Source: a virus. Taken from it: 64,000 nucleotides of DNA. The translations under genes were made by a program, and so were the position numbers. Below the pieces are notes generated by a model. It was not told the DNA's origin, did no database searches, and worked only from the letters and a program-made list of their open reading frames with translations. Location: IMG/VR virus record IMGVR_UViG_3300044614_001845, positions 1 through 64,000 of that record; one strand, written 5' to 3'. This document shows positions 29,114-37,798 of this stretch, piece by piece (position 1 is the stretch's first letter; each line of letters starts with the position of its first letter).

Positions 29114-29344
29114 GTCTTCAAGTATATTCTTGTACTTATCAATAGAGAACTCCTCGCTCATATTTTTGCACGCTTCCATAATTGCCCAGTGAGCCCTGCT
29201 GTTATTAAAAGATGACTGATGATTAAGCAATAAAGCTAAATCAAGAAGTCCTTGGTAGTCTCTGCTCCTGAATAATTCCTTAAGGCGCTCTGCGTTAAGC
29301 CGCTCCTGGAATTGATCTTCGGCGCGATAGCTTGGAGATGACAT
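29105..29344 (-). CDS. Hypothetical protein on the opposite strand
   Basis: 79 residues, minus strand, overlapping the previous gene's end by nine bases. LKELFRSRDYQGLLDLALLL followed by RAHWAIMEACKNMSEEF looks like a helical-repeat-type small protein seen in cyanophages. It faces away from the sigma-factor gene. Confidence 0.6.
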   Translation of the reverse strand: MSSPSYRAEDQFQERLNAERLKELFRSRDYQGLLDLALLLNHQSSFNNSRAHWAIMEACKNMSEEFSIDKYKNILEDLA

Positions 29345-29363
29345 TGACGTTCAAGAAATGATT

Positions 29364-29558
29364 ATGACTGAGATTACCGAGCCTTACCTTGAGGCGCCAT
29401 GTAAAGAAAATGAGTGGAAGTGGCGCGTTTACGGAATCGGGATGGTGTGGGATCATGCGCAAGAGTGGCAGGCTCGATGGAAGCTCCACTACTTACAGGT
29501 TTCACGAGGCACAACCACCGACAATGGCCCGCGACGCGACACAGGCTTACCTCAATGA
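29364..29558 (+). CDS. Possible small protein overlapping the sigma gene
   Basis: 64 residues from the ATG at 29364. EWKWRVYGIGMVWDHAQEWQ looks protein-like, but the last 35 bases are the sigma gene in another frame. Could be a leader peptide or chance. Confidence 0.4.
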   Translation: MTEITEPYLEAPCKENEWKWRVYGIGMVWDHAQEWQARWKLHYLQVSRGTTTDNGPRRDTGLPQ

Positions 29559-30411
29559 GATAGGGCGATACCCCCTCCTGACGAAAACTCAAGAGGTAAT
29601 TCTTGGTACGCAGGTGCAGGCTTGGATGAACATAAAAGACAAAGATGAAAATCAATACACAGAAGAAGAGAAGCGCATAGCAAGAATTGGCAGGCGAGCA
29701 AGAGATAAATTCATCAAATGCAATCTTCGTTTAGTTGTAAATGTTGCACGCAAGTATGTCCCAAGATGCAACAGTCTTGACTTGATGGATTTAGTGCAGG
29801 AAGGAAATGTTGGACTTGCAAGAGCTGTAGAAAAGTTTGACCCAACACGCGGGTATGCGATGAGCACATACGCATACTGGTGGATCAGGCAGGCGATACA
29901 AAGATCAATGCAATTCAGCGATGCAACAATTCGCCTACCAATTGGAATTCACGAATCAGTCATCAAGATCACAAAAACAACAGAGCGACTGACAAAAGAG
30001 CTTGGGCGCGAGCCAACACTTGAAGAAATATCTATCGAGCTGGAAATTGCCATACCAGAGATCAAAGCAATACTTGATGCGCCAAGAGCCTCAACGAGCC
30101 TGGACAAACAGGCGAACGAATCTGATGGGAGTAGTCCGCTGATAGAACTAATCTCAGACTCCAAGCACTCCAACACGATAGAAGATGCAGAGCAAAGAAT
30201 TGCAATTGAGGATGCGTATGCAGCGATAGAAAGTTATCTAGACGAAACCACGCAGTATGTGATCTTTGAACGCATGAAAGATCCGCCGACGCCCTGGAAA
30301 GAGATCTGCGAGATTACAAAGATGACACGCGGAAGATTGCAACTAATGGAAAAGACTGGTCTACAACGCTGCGCACTCTTGCTGCGCATCAAAAATAGAT
30401 TCGATCTTTAA
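29524..30411 (+). CDS. Phage-encoded sigma-70 family factor
   Basis: 295 residues from the ATG at 29524. Region 1.2 (ATQAYLNEIGRYPLLTKTQE), regions 2.1-2.2 (FIKCNLRLVVNVARKYV, LMDLVQEGNVGLARAVEKFD), and region 2.3-2.4 (TYAYWWIRQAIQRSMQFSDA) are all well kept. Region 3 follows (RLTKELGREPTLEEISIELE). Region 4, which reads the -35, is poorly conserved: the last 60 residues keep only a loose helix-turn-helix. It resembles cyanobacterial group 2 factors. Likely redirects host polymerase to late promoters that rely on the -10 (inference). Confidence 0.88.
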   Translation: MARDATQAYLNEIGRYPLLTKTQEVILGTQVQAWMNIKDKDENQYTEEEKRIARIGRRARDKFIKCNLRLVVNVARKYVPRCNSLDLMDLVQEGNVGLARAVEKFDPTRGYAMSTYAYWWIRQAIQRSMQFSDATIRLPIGIHESVIKITKTTERLTKELGREPTLEEISIELEIAIPEIKAILDAPRASTSLDKQANESDGSSPLIELISDSKHSNTIEDAEQRIAIEDAYAAIESYLDETTQYVIFERMKDPPTPWKEICEITKMTRGRLQLMEKTGLQRCALLLRIKNRFDL

Positions 30412-31533
30412 TTACTTTGGCTGCGGGCAAGTACCAAGTTTGTAATCAACAAATAAATCATGCGGATCTGAATCTCTCAGCCAGCTGACAAGCTTTCGAT
30501 AGTCCGCTTCATTTGCAATTCCAATGCAACCTGCGGTGCCAGGTGAAGTTCTTGCATTGCTATCAATGTGAATCTCGATAGCACTGCGTTCAGTCCCCCC
30601 AGGCCCCAAATACCTCAGTGGTGTACTCACAGGCCCAAGGCCAGGCCCCCAGCTCCCCGAGTAGTTGTCCTTCCCACTCGCCCACTCAATATCTTCAATG
30701 CCCCAGCGGCCCTCTGGAAGCGGTTCAAGGCTGCCAGCTCGACTGCGTGCCCCAACTCTGAATTGCTGCGCCCCAGGAGCCCCGGAAACCACCAGTAGCG
30801 ACCCGATTGATTCGCCGCCCTTGATGTACTCAAGCTTGAGTTGCTCAAGCCCACGTGCATCCAGCTTTCCCGTGCGAGTCAGCAGCAGATGTGGCTTGGG
30901 GGCATTGGCAGGAATCGGACGTGCGCCAACAAAAAGATCAATTTCGTCTTTCCTGCGATTAACAAGTCCCTGTAAGATTTTGCCATCCGCCTTATTCCAA
31001 CGTGGCAGCTCTTCAATAACAACTTTTACGGGATCTTCTTTGTTGAACAGTCTTTTGCGCAGAGTGCTTTCTTCTAATGCCCCAAGTCCAACATTGTAGG
31101 CGAAGGAAATAATTGCAGCAGTTTGCTCAGGGCGCCAAGTTTTTGCCATTGGCAGCAAAGCAAAAACACCCGGCGCAAAGAGATTCTCTACTTCATTTTG
31201 AAGCAGCTCTTCTGCCATGTCTTGTGTAATCTTGTCCCCCATTCGCACGGCGCGATCAATGAATCGAGTTGCGCCATATCCAATTGTCGGAACACCAGCT
31301 GGGCACTTATACGCCTCCAGTCTGCAGCCCTCCCATTTCCTGATAAGTCTGAGTGCAGGTGCAAGCCATGCAGGCGCAAGTGGTTGTTTCTGCAGTGGAT
31401 CAGCCCGATACAACTCCGCAAACTCCTTCAGCACTTCATCAGAAAGCTTCCCCTGCAGCCAATCCCAAGCTGCAAGTTGATGCGGTAGTTCCTTGAAATG
31501 CTTTGCAGCACTGCGCAGTTGAATTGCACTCAT
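30412..31533 (-). CDS. Endolysin: lysozyme fused to L,D-transpeptidase-like domain
   Basis: 373 residues. Residues about 60-205 are a GH24 lysozyme: LIRKWEGCRLEAYKCPAGVP then TIGYGA, catalytic Glu68, with Cys where T4 lysozyme has Asp, a known variant. Residues about 220-373 resemble YkuD-type L,D-transpeptidases: EIHIDSN (His322) and TSPGTAGCIGI (Cys336) give the His...S/G-x-GC signature. The first domain cuts glycan strands; the second may cleave or exchange cross-links. No signal peptide, so a holin is needed. Last gene of the late operon. Confidence 0.82.
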   Translation of the reverse strand: MSAIQLRSAAKHFKELPHQLAAWDWLQGKLSDEVLKEFAELYRADPLQKQPLAPAWLAPALRLIRKWEGCRLEAYKCPAGVPTIGYGATRFIDRAVRMGDKITQDMAEELLQNEVENLFAPGVFALLPMAKTWRPEQTAAIISFAYNVGLGALEESTLRKRLFNKEDPVKVVIEELPRWNKADGKILQGLVNRRKDEIDLFVGARPIPANAPKPHLLLTRTGKLDARGLEQLKLEYIKGGESIGSLLVVSGAPGAQQFRVGARSRAGSLEPLPEGRWGIEDIEWASGKDNYSGSWGPGLGPVSTPLRYLGPGGTERSAIEIHIDSNARTSPGTAGCIGIANEADYRKLVSWLRDSDPHDLFVDYKLGTCPQPK

Positions 31534-31838
31534 TTGTCGCTCCAGGGTGCTTTGATTTGCATTGCGCCGCCCAATTTGCGACTTTCGCCCGTCTGCAGAG
31601 TGTCGTCGGGCGCTTCATGCAAGACGACTGGCTTCTCTTGTTGTGGTTGAGCTGCCAACCAGTCGGCTTCAGCGCGATCTAAGCGAGGCTTGAGAGTGGC
31701 GTAAAACTTGTGATCCTGTGCTGCCTTGCGCAGGTGATCACGCCATGTCTTGTCGCCGAATCGCGCCAGCCAGACGGTTTCGGCGTTCAGCGCTTTGGGA
31801 AAAGAATCTTGAGCGCTTTTACGATCAACTGCACCCAA
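31530..31838 (-). CDS. Hypothetical lysis-cassette protein
   Basis: About 102 residues, start uncertain (TTG at 31838; no ATG in frame before it). Basic and Trp-containing (WLARFGDKTWRDHLRKAAQD). Four-base overlap with the endolysin gene and 52-base overlap with the holin-like gene. No family recognised. Confidence 0.5.
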   Translation of the reverse strand: MGAVDRKSAQDSFPKALNAETVWLARFGDKTWRDHLRKAAQDHKFYATLKPRLDRAEADWLAAQPQQEKPVVLHEAPDDTLQTGESRKLGGAMQIKAPWSDK

Positions 31839-31924
31839 GAATTTTCTTTAACAGGAAGCAGCGCGATAATTTCAGAGCCAGCTGCAATGATAATTGCGAT
31901 AACGGCTGCGGTGGTGGGGTCCAT
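31787..31924 (-). CDS. Small holin-like membrane protein (putative)
   Basis: 45 residues. TTAAVIAIIIAAGSEIIALL is one hydrophobic helix, followed by NSWVQLIVKALKILFPKR, an amphipathic basic end. Size, topology and position two genes before the endolysin suggest the holin or a partner (inference). Confidence 0.55.
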   Translation of the reverse strand: MDPTTAAVIAIIIAAGSEIIALLPVKENSWVQLIVKALKILFPKR

Positions 31925-31926
31925 GA

Positions 31927-32178
31927 TTAGCAGGAAGGTGGCCTTGCTTCCAGCTTAGAGACTCTTTGCTCAACTGTGTTAAGCCTTTGAAAAGTTTCTT
32001 TTCTGTCTTCTTTAATATCTTGATGAAGGACTTCAAGTTGAGTTGCAATATGCTCTACTGCACTTGTAAGACGAATAACTGCATCTCGTGCTTCATCGCT
32101 TCTACGTGAGAAGCCCATTGCCCCCATCGCTGCAACGGAGATAGACGCGCCAGCCACTGCGGCAAGGACTTCGATCAT
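31927..32178 (-). CDS. Membrane-anchored coiled-coil protein in lysis cassette
   Basis: 83 residues. N-terminal hydrophobic helix (LAAVAGASISVAAMGAMGF), then a long coiled coil (AVIRLTSAVEHIATQLEVLH, QDIKEDRKETFQRLNTVEQR). It may be a second holin component or spanin-like factor. No lipobox is visible. Confidence 0.6.
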   Translation of the reverse strand: MIEVLAAVAGASISVAAMGAMGFSRRSDEARDAVIRLTSAVEHIATQLEVLHQDIKEDRKETFQRLNTVEQRVSKLEARPPSC

Positions 32179-32235
32179 GGCAGCAATGGCTACCCAAGAA
32201 GCATAGCGACCAAAAGGCTTAAGAGATAATTGCAG

Positions 32236-34653
32236 TTATGCAAACCTCAGCGAGAATTGATGTAGACCTTGATTGGCGGCATCAGATAGAACAAACATGC
32301 GGGTGCCGTCAGGAGACACGCGAACGCCCCAAGGTGTACTTACTGCTCCTGTTAAGCCATACAGAGGGATTAGCTCAACAGTGCTCAGCGTTGCAGTGGA
32401 GAGGTCGCTTGGAGAGGTCATTGCAATTTGCCTGACTTGACGCCCGCCATTCGCGGCACTGTTGTCAACAGTGGCGTAGATTCGCAAGCCATCAGCCATA
32501 ACATGAACGCCAAATGATCCAGTCAAAGCAAGGCTCTGCGAAAGTGTGGCCGTGCCCAGTTCATAAGCAGTGCTTAATGTGTATTTGCGAATGTTGTCCG
32601 CGTCGCCCGCAAGAAACAACAACGTACCATCATTATTAACGTGAATACCACGCGGGGCTGATTCCGTGCCGCCTACATAAATAAATCCCTTAGCTGTGCT
32701 GATGTCCCAAGCTGTGCCAAGCTGGATTTCATATACAACATCGTTTGTAGATCCAACAAGATAAATTTCTGTGCCGTCATTTTTGAAGGTCACTCCTAGA
32801 GGAGAAGTTTCAAATCCAACAGATAATGCTTGTACAAATGAAATTGTTGATACGTTCCAGGCTGTAGATAGTGAAAACTCCCTAACTGTGTCATTCGTTG
32901 GGCCGGTAACGTACATCTTTGTACCGTCATCTTTGAACCATAATCCTGTAGGAGTTGCTTCGCCAATCGTTGCAGATACACGCACAAAAGATGCAGTGCT
33001 GATATTCCAAGCGGTGCTCAGATCGTATTCGTTTACATCATCGCCAGTAGCACCAGTAACATACATCTTGGTGCCGTCTGGCTTAAAGAATAAAGCGCTA
33101 GGAACGGTTTCTTGTTCATGGACCAAGTATCGACCCGTAACCGAACGTGGTTCCCAAGCAGTCGTAAGAGAATACTGGATAATACGATCTGCGGTGTCTC
33201 CAACAATGTACATCTCCGTGCCATCATTCTTAAAGGTCATCCCTTGAGGTGTTGCATCGCCTGCAAAATAATATCCAAGGAATGAAATTGTAGACACATC
33301 CCATGCTGTACTTAAACTAAAAACTCTTACAGTATCTGAACCTGTCCCAACCACAAACATTTTGTCGCCGGAAGATGAAAAGAAAACTGCACTTGGAGCT
33401 GTGTCGCCAGTGCCAGCAGATGCTCTCACGAATGATGCAGTTGAAATATCCCATGCTGTAGAAAGTGCATACTGATTAACGTCATCGCCAACAGTGCCAA
33501 TGACGTACATCTTGGTGCCACTATCACCAAAGAATAAACCAGTGGGAACAGTTTCTTGACCTGCTACGCTAAATGAAACGGTATCATAAGTTGCAGTTGA
33601 GACATCCCATGCCGTTGACAGGCTGTATTGAAAGATCGAATCGGTGATATTGTTTAAGATATACATCTTGGTGCCATCATCCTTAAAAAATAAATCTGTA
33701 CTCTCAGTTGCTTGAGCGTTGACACTTACACTTTTATTTGCATAGCTAGCTGTTGTGACATCCCAAGCTGTGCTTAATGTATATTGAAAGACAATATCGG
33801 TGGTTGCTCCAGGACTCATGACATACATTTTGGTGCCGCTATCATCAAAAGCAACGCCACTGATAGTGGTCGTTTGCCCTGACACAAGGAACGACTTGGC
33901 TACATAATCAGCAGTTGCAGTTGAAATATCCCATGCGGTAGACAATGTATACGAAAGGATGACGACGTTTGTACCACCAATTACATACAGCTTTGTTCCG
34001 TTATCTCGAAAAAATAAAGCAAACGGAGTTGCGTCTAGCGTAGTTACGCTTAAACTTTTATTAGCATAAGAAGCGGTGCTTACGTCCCAAGCCGTGCTTA
34101 GTGTGTACTGATATACGGTATCATTCGTGCCACCCATGATGTACATTTTGGTGCCACTGTCACCAAAGAACGGTGTGCGTGGTGTGGCATCTTGCGTGCC
34201 TACATAAAACTTTTTAACGTCAACCGTAGCTGTAGCTAGATCGTAAGGCGTGGAAAGCGTGCAGGACCACACAGTGTCTACAGCGTAGCCCGTAAAAAAC
34301 AAACGAGTGCCGTCATCGCTAATTGCAATTCCGTTACAGTTAAGGTCGTAGTCACCGACTACCAAACTCTTACTGGAGTAAACAATGGTTGAGAGATCCC
34401 AGGGCGTTGTGCATTCGTACTGAAAAATGGTTGCAGTCAGTCGCGTGCCGCGCACAGCAACGTAAACGTAGCGACCATCGCGGCTAACATCAAAACCCTC
34501 TTCAATACCAGAACTACTCAGGGCATTGAAAACACCGTCATAGCTAAAGCGGCTGATGTATTTTTTGGCGTCTTGTAGCGCTACTGCGTCCTCGGGCTGA
34601 TACACCCCGCTGGTGCGCTTGTTATCTGTGCCGCCGATCAGTCCGAGCCTCAT
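32236..34653 (-). CDS. Tail adhesin with 14 beta-propeller repeats
   Basis: 805 residues. I count 14 repeats of about 50 residues, each with a DDGTKMYV(I/V)G-like strand pair followed by YTLSTAWDVSTASY. Fourteen blades would fit two seven-bladed propellers (inference). The N-terminus (MRLGLIGGTDNKRTSGVYQP) is probably the virion attachment part. The gene lies between fibre genes and the lysis cassette, so it is a candidate receptor-binding protein. Its ATG overlaps the upstream stop. Confidence 0.75.
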   Translation of the reverse strand: MRLGLIGGTDNKRTSGVYQPEDAVALQDAKKYISRFSYDGVFNALSSSGIEEGFDVSRDGRYVYVAVRGTRLTATIFQYECTTPWDLSTIVYSSKSLVVGDYDLNCNGIAISDDGTRLFFTGYAVDTVWSCTLSTPYDLATATVDVKKFYVGTQDATPRTPFFGDSGTKMYIMGGTNDTVYQYTLSTAWDVSTASYANKSLSVTTLDATPFALFFRDNGTKLYVIGGTNVVILSYTLSTAWDISTATADYVAKSFLVSGQTTTISGVAFDDSGTKMYVMSPGATTDIVFQYTLSTAWDVTTASYANKSVSVNAQATESTDLFFKDDGTKMYILNNITDSIFQYSLSTAWDVSTATYDTVSFSVAGQETVPTGLFFGDSGTKMYVIGTVGDDVNQYALSTAWDISTASFVRASAGTGDTAPSAVFFSSSGDKMFVVGTGSDTVRVFSLSTAWDVSTISFLGYYFAGDATPQGMTFKNDGTEMYIVGDTADRIIQYSLTTAWEPRSVTGRYLVHEQETVPSALFFKPDGTKMYVTGATGDDVNEYDLSTAWNISTASFVRVSATIGEATPTGLWFKDDGTKMYVTGPTNDTVREFSLSTAWNVSTISFVQALSVGFETSPLGVTFKNDGTEIYLVGSTNDVVYEIQLGTAWDISTAKGFIYVGGTESAPRGIHVNNDGTLLFLAGDADNIRKYTLSTAYELGTATLSQSLALTGSFGVHVMADGLRIYATVDNSAANGGRQVRQIAMTSPSDLSTATLSTVELIPLYGLTGAVSTPWGVRVSPDGTRMFVLSDAANQGLHQFSLRFA

Positions 34654-35012
34654 CAGGAGATCTCCTCGTAACCGATCACCAGCTCTAGGTCGCTAGCTGC
34701 ACTTGCCAAGGCACGGATACTGTCGCCTTCCTCCAGATAGAAGTAGGTCTCCTTGGTGCTGAGCACCTGCGTGGCGTCAGCAGGCACCGTGATGGTTTTG
34801 GCGATGTGGCGATCCGTCGTGCCGTCGTAAATGCTCACGCTGATATCAGCGGCGTTCACGCCATCCACGTTGGCGCAAAAGATGCTGTTGATCTTGAGCA
34901 CCTTGCCACTGGAGGCGCCGTTACTCAGAGCAGCGGCCAAGCTAGTAGTGACGGCGTAACGAGCTGTGCGCCCCAGGATTGTCGTCGGTGACTTGAGATT
35001 TGGGGCGGCCAT
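34653..35012 (-). CDS. Virion protein, paralog of 38800-39159
   Basis: 119 residues. VLKINSIFCANVDGVNAADI, then TITVPADATQVLSTKETYFY and GDSIRALASAASDLELVIGY align without gaps over most of their length to the gene at 38800-39159. Beta-sandwich-like. Probably a small tail or fibre component placed before each adhesin gene (inference). Confidence 0.7.
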   Translation of the reverse strand: MAAPNLKSPTTILGRTARYAVTTSLAAALSNGASSGKVLKINSIFCANVDGVNAADISVSIYDGTTDRHIAKTITVPADATQVLSTKETYFYLEEGDSIRALASAASDLELVIGYEEIS

Positions 35013-35203
35013 CAGAAGATCATCCCAGAAACAACTGGATCGACGCCAGCTGCGCTAGCCCCGACCTCAACCATTGCCCCAGCAGCATTTTTCACATAAA
35101 GCTTTCCGGCTGTTTTATCCCAGCCGGGCTCAGCAACATCAAAGTCGGCTGGATTCGGAGTGGTTGTACCCTGCCGAATAACAATCTTATTATTACGAGG
35201 CAT
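35012..35203 (-). CDS. Short fibre attachment-type protein
   Basis: 63 residues. VIRQGTTTPNPADFDVAEPG then WDKTAGKLYVKN matches the N-terminal attachment unit of many phage fibres. It stands alone here, as if a fibre had been reduced to its anchor. Coupled (one-base overlaps) on both sides. Confidence 0.65.
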   Translation of the reverse strand: MPRNNKIVIRQGTTTPNPADFDVAEPGWDKTAGKLYVKNAAGAMVEVGASAAGVDPVVSGMIF

Positions 35204-36471
35204 CAGTATGTTCCTCCATCAATATCAAAACCACTTACTGCACCATTTTCAAGGAAAGTGACCAAATCGCTAAAAGCAACTTGAACCATCGTTCCGTTGT
35301 CGTTAACCACCATTCGATCTGCAAGAGCCAGCGTGGTAGCAGTAGCAGATGTGGAGCCATCAATAATGGCGACTTCACTTGAAGTCAGCAGGGACAGCGC
35401 AGTAGCAGCGCCGGTTTGCATCCCAGAGAGCGTGTCAAGATCGGCGTCCCAAGCCTGAACATTCGTCCCAATCGCCAAGCCAAGACTGGTGCGAGCCGAC
35501 CCAGCATCAGTTGCCCCAGTGCCACCATCGGCGATAGCAAGAGTGCCTGTGATCGCAGATGCGCTGAGATCAAGAGCAAGCTCGGTGCTTTCGATCACCA
35601 AGCCGCCATTTGCTTTCAGGTCAACGCTGACCACGCCTGCAGTGAAGTCAATTCCATCGCCAGCACTCAGAGTCTCCTGGGCGTTGATGGTGATAGAACC
35701 ACTGGCGTTGGTAATGCTGATGCCAGTTCCAGCAGTCAGGGTGGCTTTAGTCAAAGACCCGCTGGAATTACCAATCAGCAATTCGCCGTTTGCGTAGCCA
35801 TTTGCATAACCAGTTCCACCAAGCGCAGTAGAAACTGTCGTAAATCCAGTTCCAAGGGCGCCGCTTGTCAGAGTTCCAACCGAAGTTAGCGAAGAACTAA
35901 CAACAGTAGACCCAAGCGCTGTTTTTGAAAGAACGCCAGCGCCATCAATGCGATATGAAAGCCCAGCAGTTAGCTCTACGTTTTGATTGAACGTCCAGCT
36001 ATCTGTTGAGTCATACCAAAGAATTGACTTATCAGTTGTACCTTTGAGAATGATCCCGCCCGAATCAGCGCCCGCATCTGTTGGAGTTGCGGTAGAACCA
36101 AGCTCAATATTTTTATCGTCTGTTGATACGGTCGTTGAGTTAATAGTTGTAGTTGTACCATTAACTGTTAAATCACCACCAATCGTAACGGCGCCAGTTG
36201 TAGTAAAACCACTTACTGTTGCGCCGGAAATATCAAATCCACCCGTAAAAGTCTTGGCACCACTGACTGTTTGAGTACCAGTTAGATTCAGATATGCGCC
36301 ATCGCCGCCAATTGCAATAATTGAAGTTGCTGTACCACCAGCGCCCCCGGTACCTTTTCCATACCAAAGGACATCGTTGATTTCGTTAAATGCAAGTTCT
36401 GCATTCTCAAGGGAAGACGGTGCGCCAGTAGCGCCAGAAACCCGCCGCCTAATACGAATCGTGTTGGCCAC
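35203..36471 (-). CDS. Tail fibre protein
   Basis: 422 residues. N-terminal attachment motif (IRIRRRVSGATGAPSSLENA, ELAFNEINDVLWYG), then Thr/Gly-rich beta repeats (GDLTVNGTTTTINSTTVSTD). Typical trimeric fibre composition. The C-terminus (VSGFDIDGGTY) matches the end style of its neighbours. No chaperone domain seen. Confidence 0.75.
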   Translation of the reverse strand: MANTIRIRRRVSGATGAPSSLENAELAFNEINDVLWYGKGTGGAGGTATSIIAIGGDGAYLNLTGTQTVSGAKTFTGGFDISGATVSGFTTTGAVTIGGDLTVNGTTTTINSTTVSTDDKNIELGSTATPTDAGADSGGIILKGTTDKSILWYDSTDSWTFNQNVELTAGLSYRIDGAGVLSKTALGSTVVSSSLTSVGTLTSGALGTGFTTVSTALGGTGYANGYANGELLIGNSSGSLTKATLTAGTGISITNASGSITINAQETLSAGDGIDFTAGVVSVDLKANGGLVIESTELALDLSASAITGTLAIADGGTGATDAGSARTSLGLAIGTNVQAWDADLDTLSGMQTGAATALSLLTSSEVAIIDGSTSATATTLALADRMVVNDNGTMVQVAFSDLVTFLENGAVSGFDIDGGTY

Positions 36472-36773
36472 TAAAAATTACCTCCATCGGTAAGTGTTGT
36501 TTTTGTGATTGTGGCGTCAAGACGAAAACTGTCAGAGGCCACGTCGTAATAGAGCAGGCTCCTATCTACCTTAGCGCTCGCATCTACATCCGACATTCCG
36601 GCGAGTGAAGATACGCCAGACGGTCCCGGTGGCCCTTGTATTCCAGGAGGCCCCTGAGGCCCTTGAACAACAGTCGAAATAACAGTTGACTGCGGTACAG
36701 TAACAACTGTCGTCTTGCTATTTTCTGTTACTACGACAGTATTTTCAACAGATGTGATATTTACGGAAGTCAT
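36471..36773 (-). CDS. Collagen-like virion protein
   Basis: 100 residues. A Val/Thr-rich start, then GPQGPPGIQGPPGPSG, five Gly-X-Y triplets able to form a collagen triple helix, then a short C-terminal domain. Similar proteins are found in cyanophage tails. Four-base overlap with the upstream gene. Confidence 0.75.
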   Translation of the reverse strand: MTSVNITSVENTVVVTENSKTTVVTVPQSTVISTVVQGPQGPPGIQGPPGPSGVSSLAGMSDVDASAKVDRSLLYYDVASDSFRLDATITKTTLTDGGNF

Positions 36774-37108
36774 GCCGAATACCCTTGAGAGACGTAGATA
36801 ATCCCCTCAAGATAGTATTCACGAAGCCCGCCAGCATTTACAAGCAAAACATCGTAGTAAACTTCATCTGGCAAGGTTGCCGTTTGCGTATTCGTCAGCA
36901 GAAGATCAACAGTGCCATTCGGGCGATCAGTGTAAGTTACTCCAAAGTCAGCATATTTTGTTGTTCGCCCACGATCCCAAACTTGAGCGATAACTGTCCA
37001 GCCAGTTAAATTGATTGCGACGTTAGAGCCGTCCTTAAATTGCAGGCGAACGGGATGATCCGCTCGCCTTTGCAAGGAGAAGTTGTATGTCCCAGGTGTG
37101 ACTGCCAT
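36770..37108 (-). CDS. Baseplate/tail fibre-associated protein
   Basis: 112 residues. QRRADHPVRLQFKDGSNVAI, LTGWTVIAQVWD and YYDVLLVNAGGLREYYLEGI fit an immunoglobulin-like N-terminal domain of the BppU kind (pattern-based). It begins the small-gene run before the fibres. Confidence 0.65.
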   Translation of the reverse strand: MAVTPGTYNFSLQRRADHPVRLQFKDGSNVAINLTGWTVIAQVWDRGRTTKYADFGVTYTDRPNGTVDLLLTNTQTATLPDEVYYDVLLVNAGGLREYYLEGIIYVSQGYSA

Positions 37109-37117
37109 AAGGCAAGT

Positions 37118-37255
37118 CTACCGGCCTTGACCACGCAAGGGTTTTTTGCCTCTGCGACGAGGGCGACTGTGCTGACCGAATCCCTGTGAAGTTGTTTTCG
37201 GGGGACCAGCTTTGTGCTCAACGCGAGCGGTGCCGACCTTACTTTTAACAGCCAT
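37118..37255 (-). CDS. Small very basic virion-cluster protein
   Basis: 45 residues: MAVKSKVGTARVEHKAGPPK then RPRRRGKKPLRGQGR. ATGA overlap with the upstream gene. I recognise this composition and the KAGPPK segment from small proteins in cyanophage tail clusters; function unknown. Confidence 0.7.
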   Translation of the reverse strand: MAVKSKVGTARVEHKAGPPKTTSQGFGQHSRPRRRGKKPLRGQGR

Positions 37256-37782
37256 CAGCCTTCCTCCTGAGCAGCGTCATCAAGCGACGGGAACAGCTCA
37301 TCAATAAATGCCTGCGGGAGGTTGAACTGATTAGCAAGCTCTCCGACACTTTCAATTACTGCGTCAGAAATAAGATTAGCTGCAAAAGCAGCTTTCCAGC
37401 TATTCACAAAAATCCTGCTGTCGCCAACACTTGCATCCTTCAACCCGACAATCATCCCGCCGTAGAGACCGGGTGCAGCACTGATCAAGCCACCGAGCAT
37501 CTCATTGATTGCCGCATCGCTCATTGCTGCAGCAGAGAACTCAACCCAGTGTGGAGTCGGCGGCGCAGGAGGAATCTCTACAACGTCAAACGACGTGCCA
37601 TTCCAATTCAACGCTTGAGTCGCAGGATCATACTCAGGCTGCTCGATCAGAACGTAACCGGCTTCTGCAATCTCATCCTCGGTAAAGGTGCTGGGATCAG
37701 TGCGTGTAAATCCATTCGCAAGCGTAATGCGAAAAGGAAGTGGGGCAGGTGCTGCGCCGTTGAAAGAGTAAAGAACTGACAT
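37255..37782 (-). CDS. Tail-cluster hypothetical protein
   Basis: 175 residues from the ATG at 37782. N-terminal beta part (MSVLYSFNGAAPAPLPFRIT), Pro-rich hinge (IPPAPPTPHWVEF), then a helical C-terminus. Could be a fibre assembly factor by layout. Confidence 0.55.
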   Translation of the reverse strand: MSVLYSFNGAAPAPLPFRITLANGFTRTDPSTFTEDEIAEAGYVLIEQPEYDPATQALNWNGTSFDVVEIPPAPPTPHWVEFSAAAMSDAAINEMLGGLISAAPGLYGGMIVGLKDASVGDSRIFVNSWKAAFAANLISDAVIESVGELANQFNLPQAFIDELFPSLDDAAQEEG

Positions 37783-37798
37783 GGCAATCAAGAAAAAG

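Noticed and set aside
30412-31533. Loss of lysozyme activity because the catalytic Asp is Cys
   Set aside because: The CPAGVPTIGYG form is common among phage GH24 lysozymes, so this alone does not suggest inactivity.
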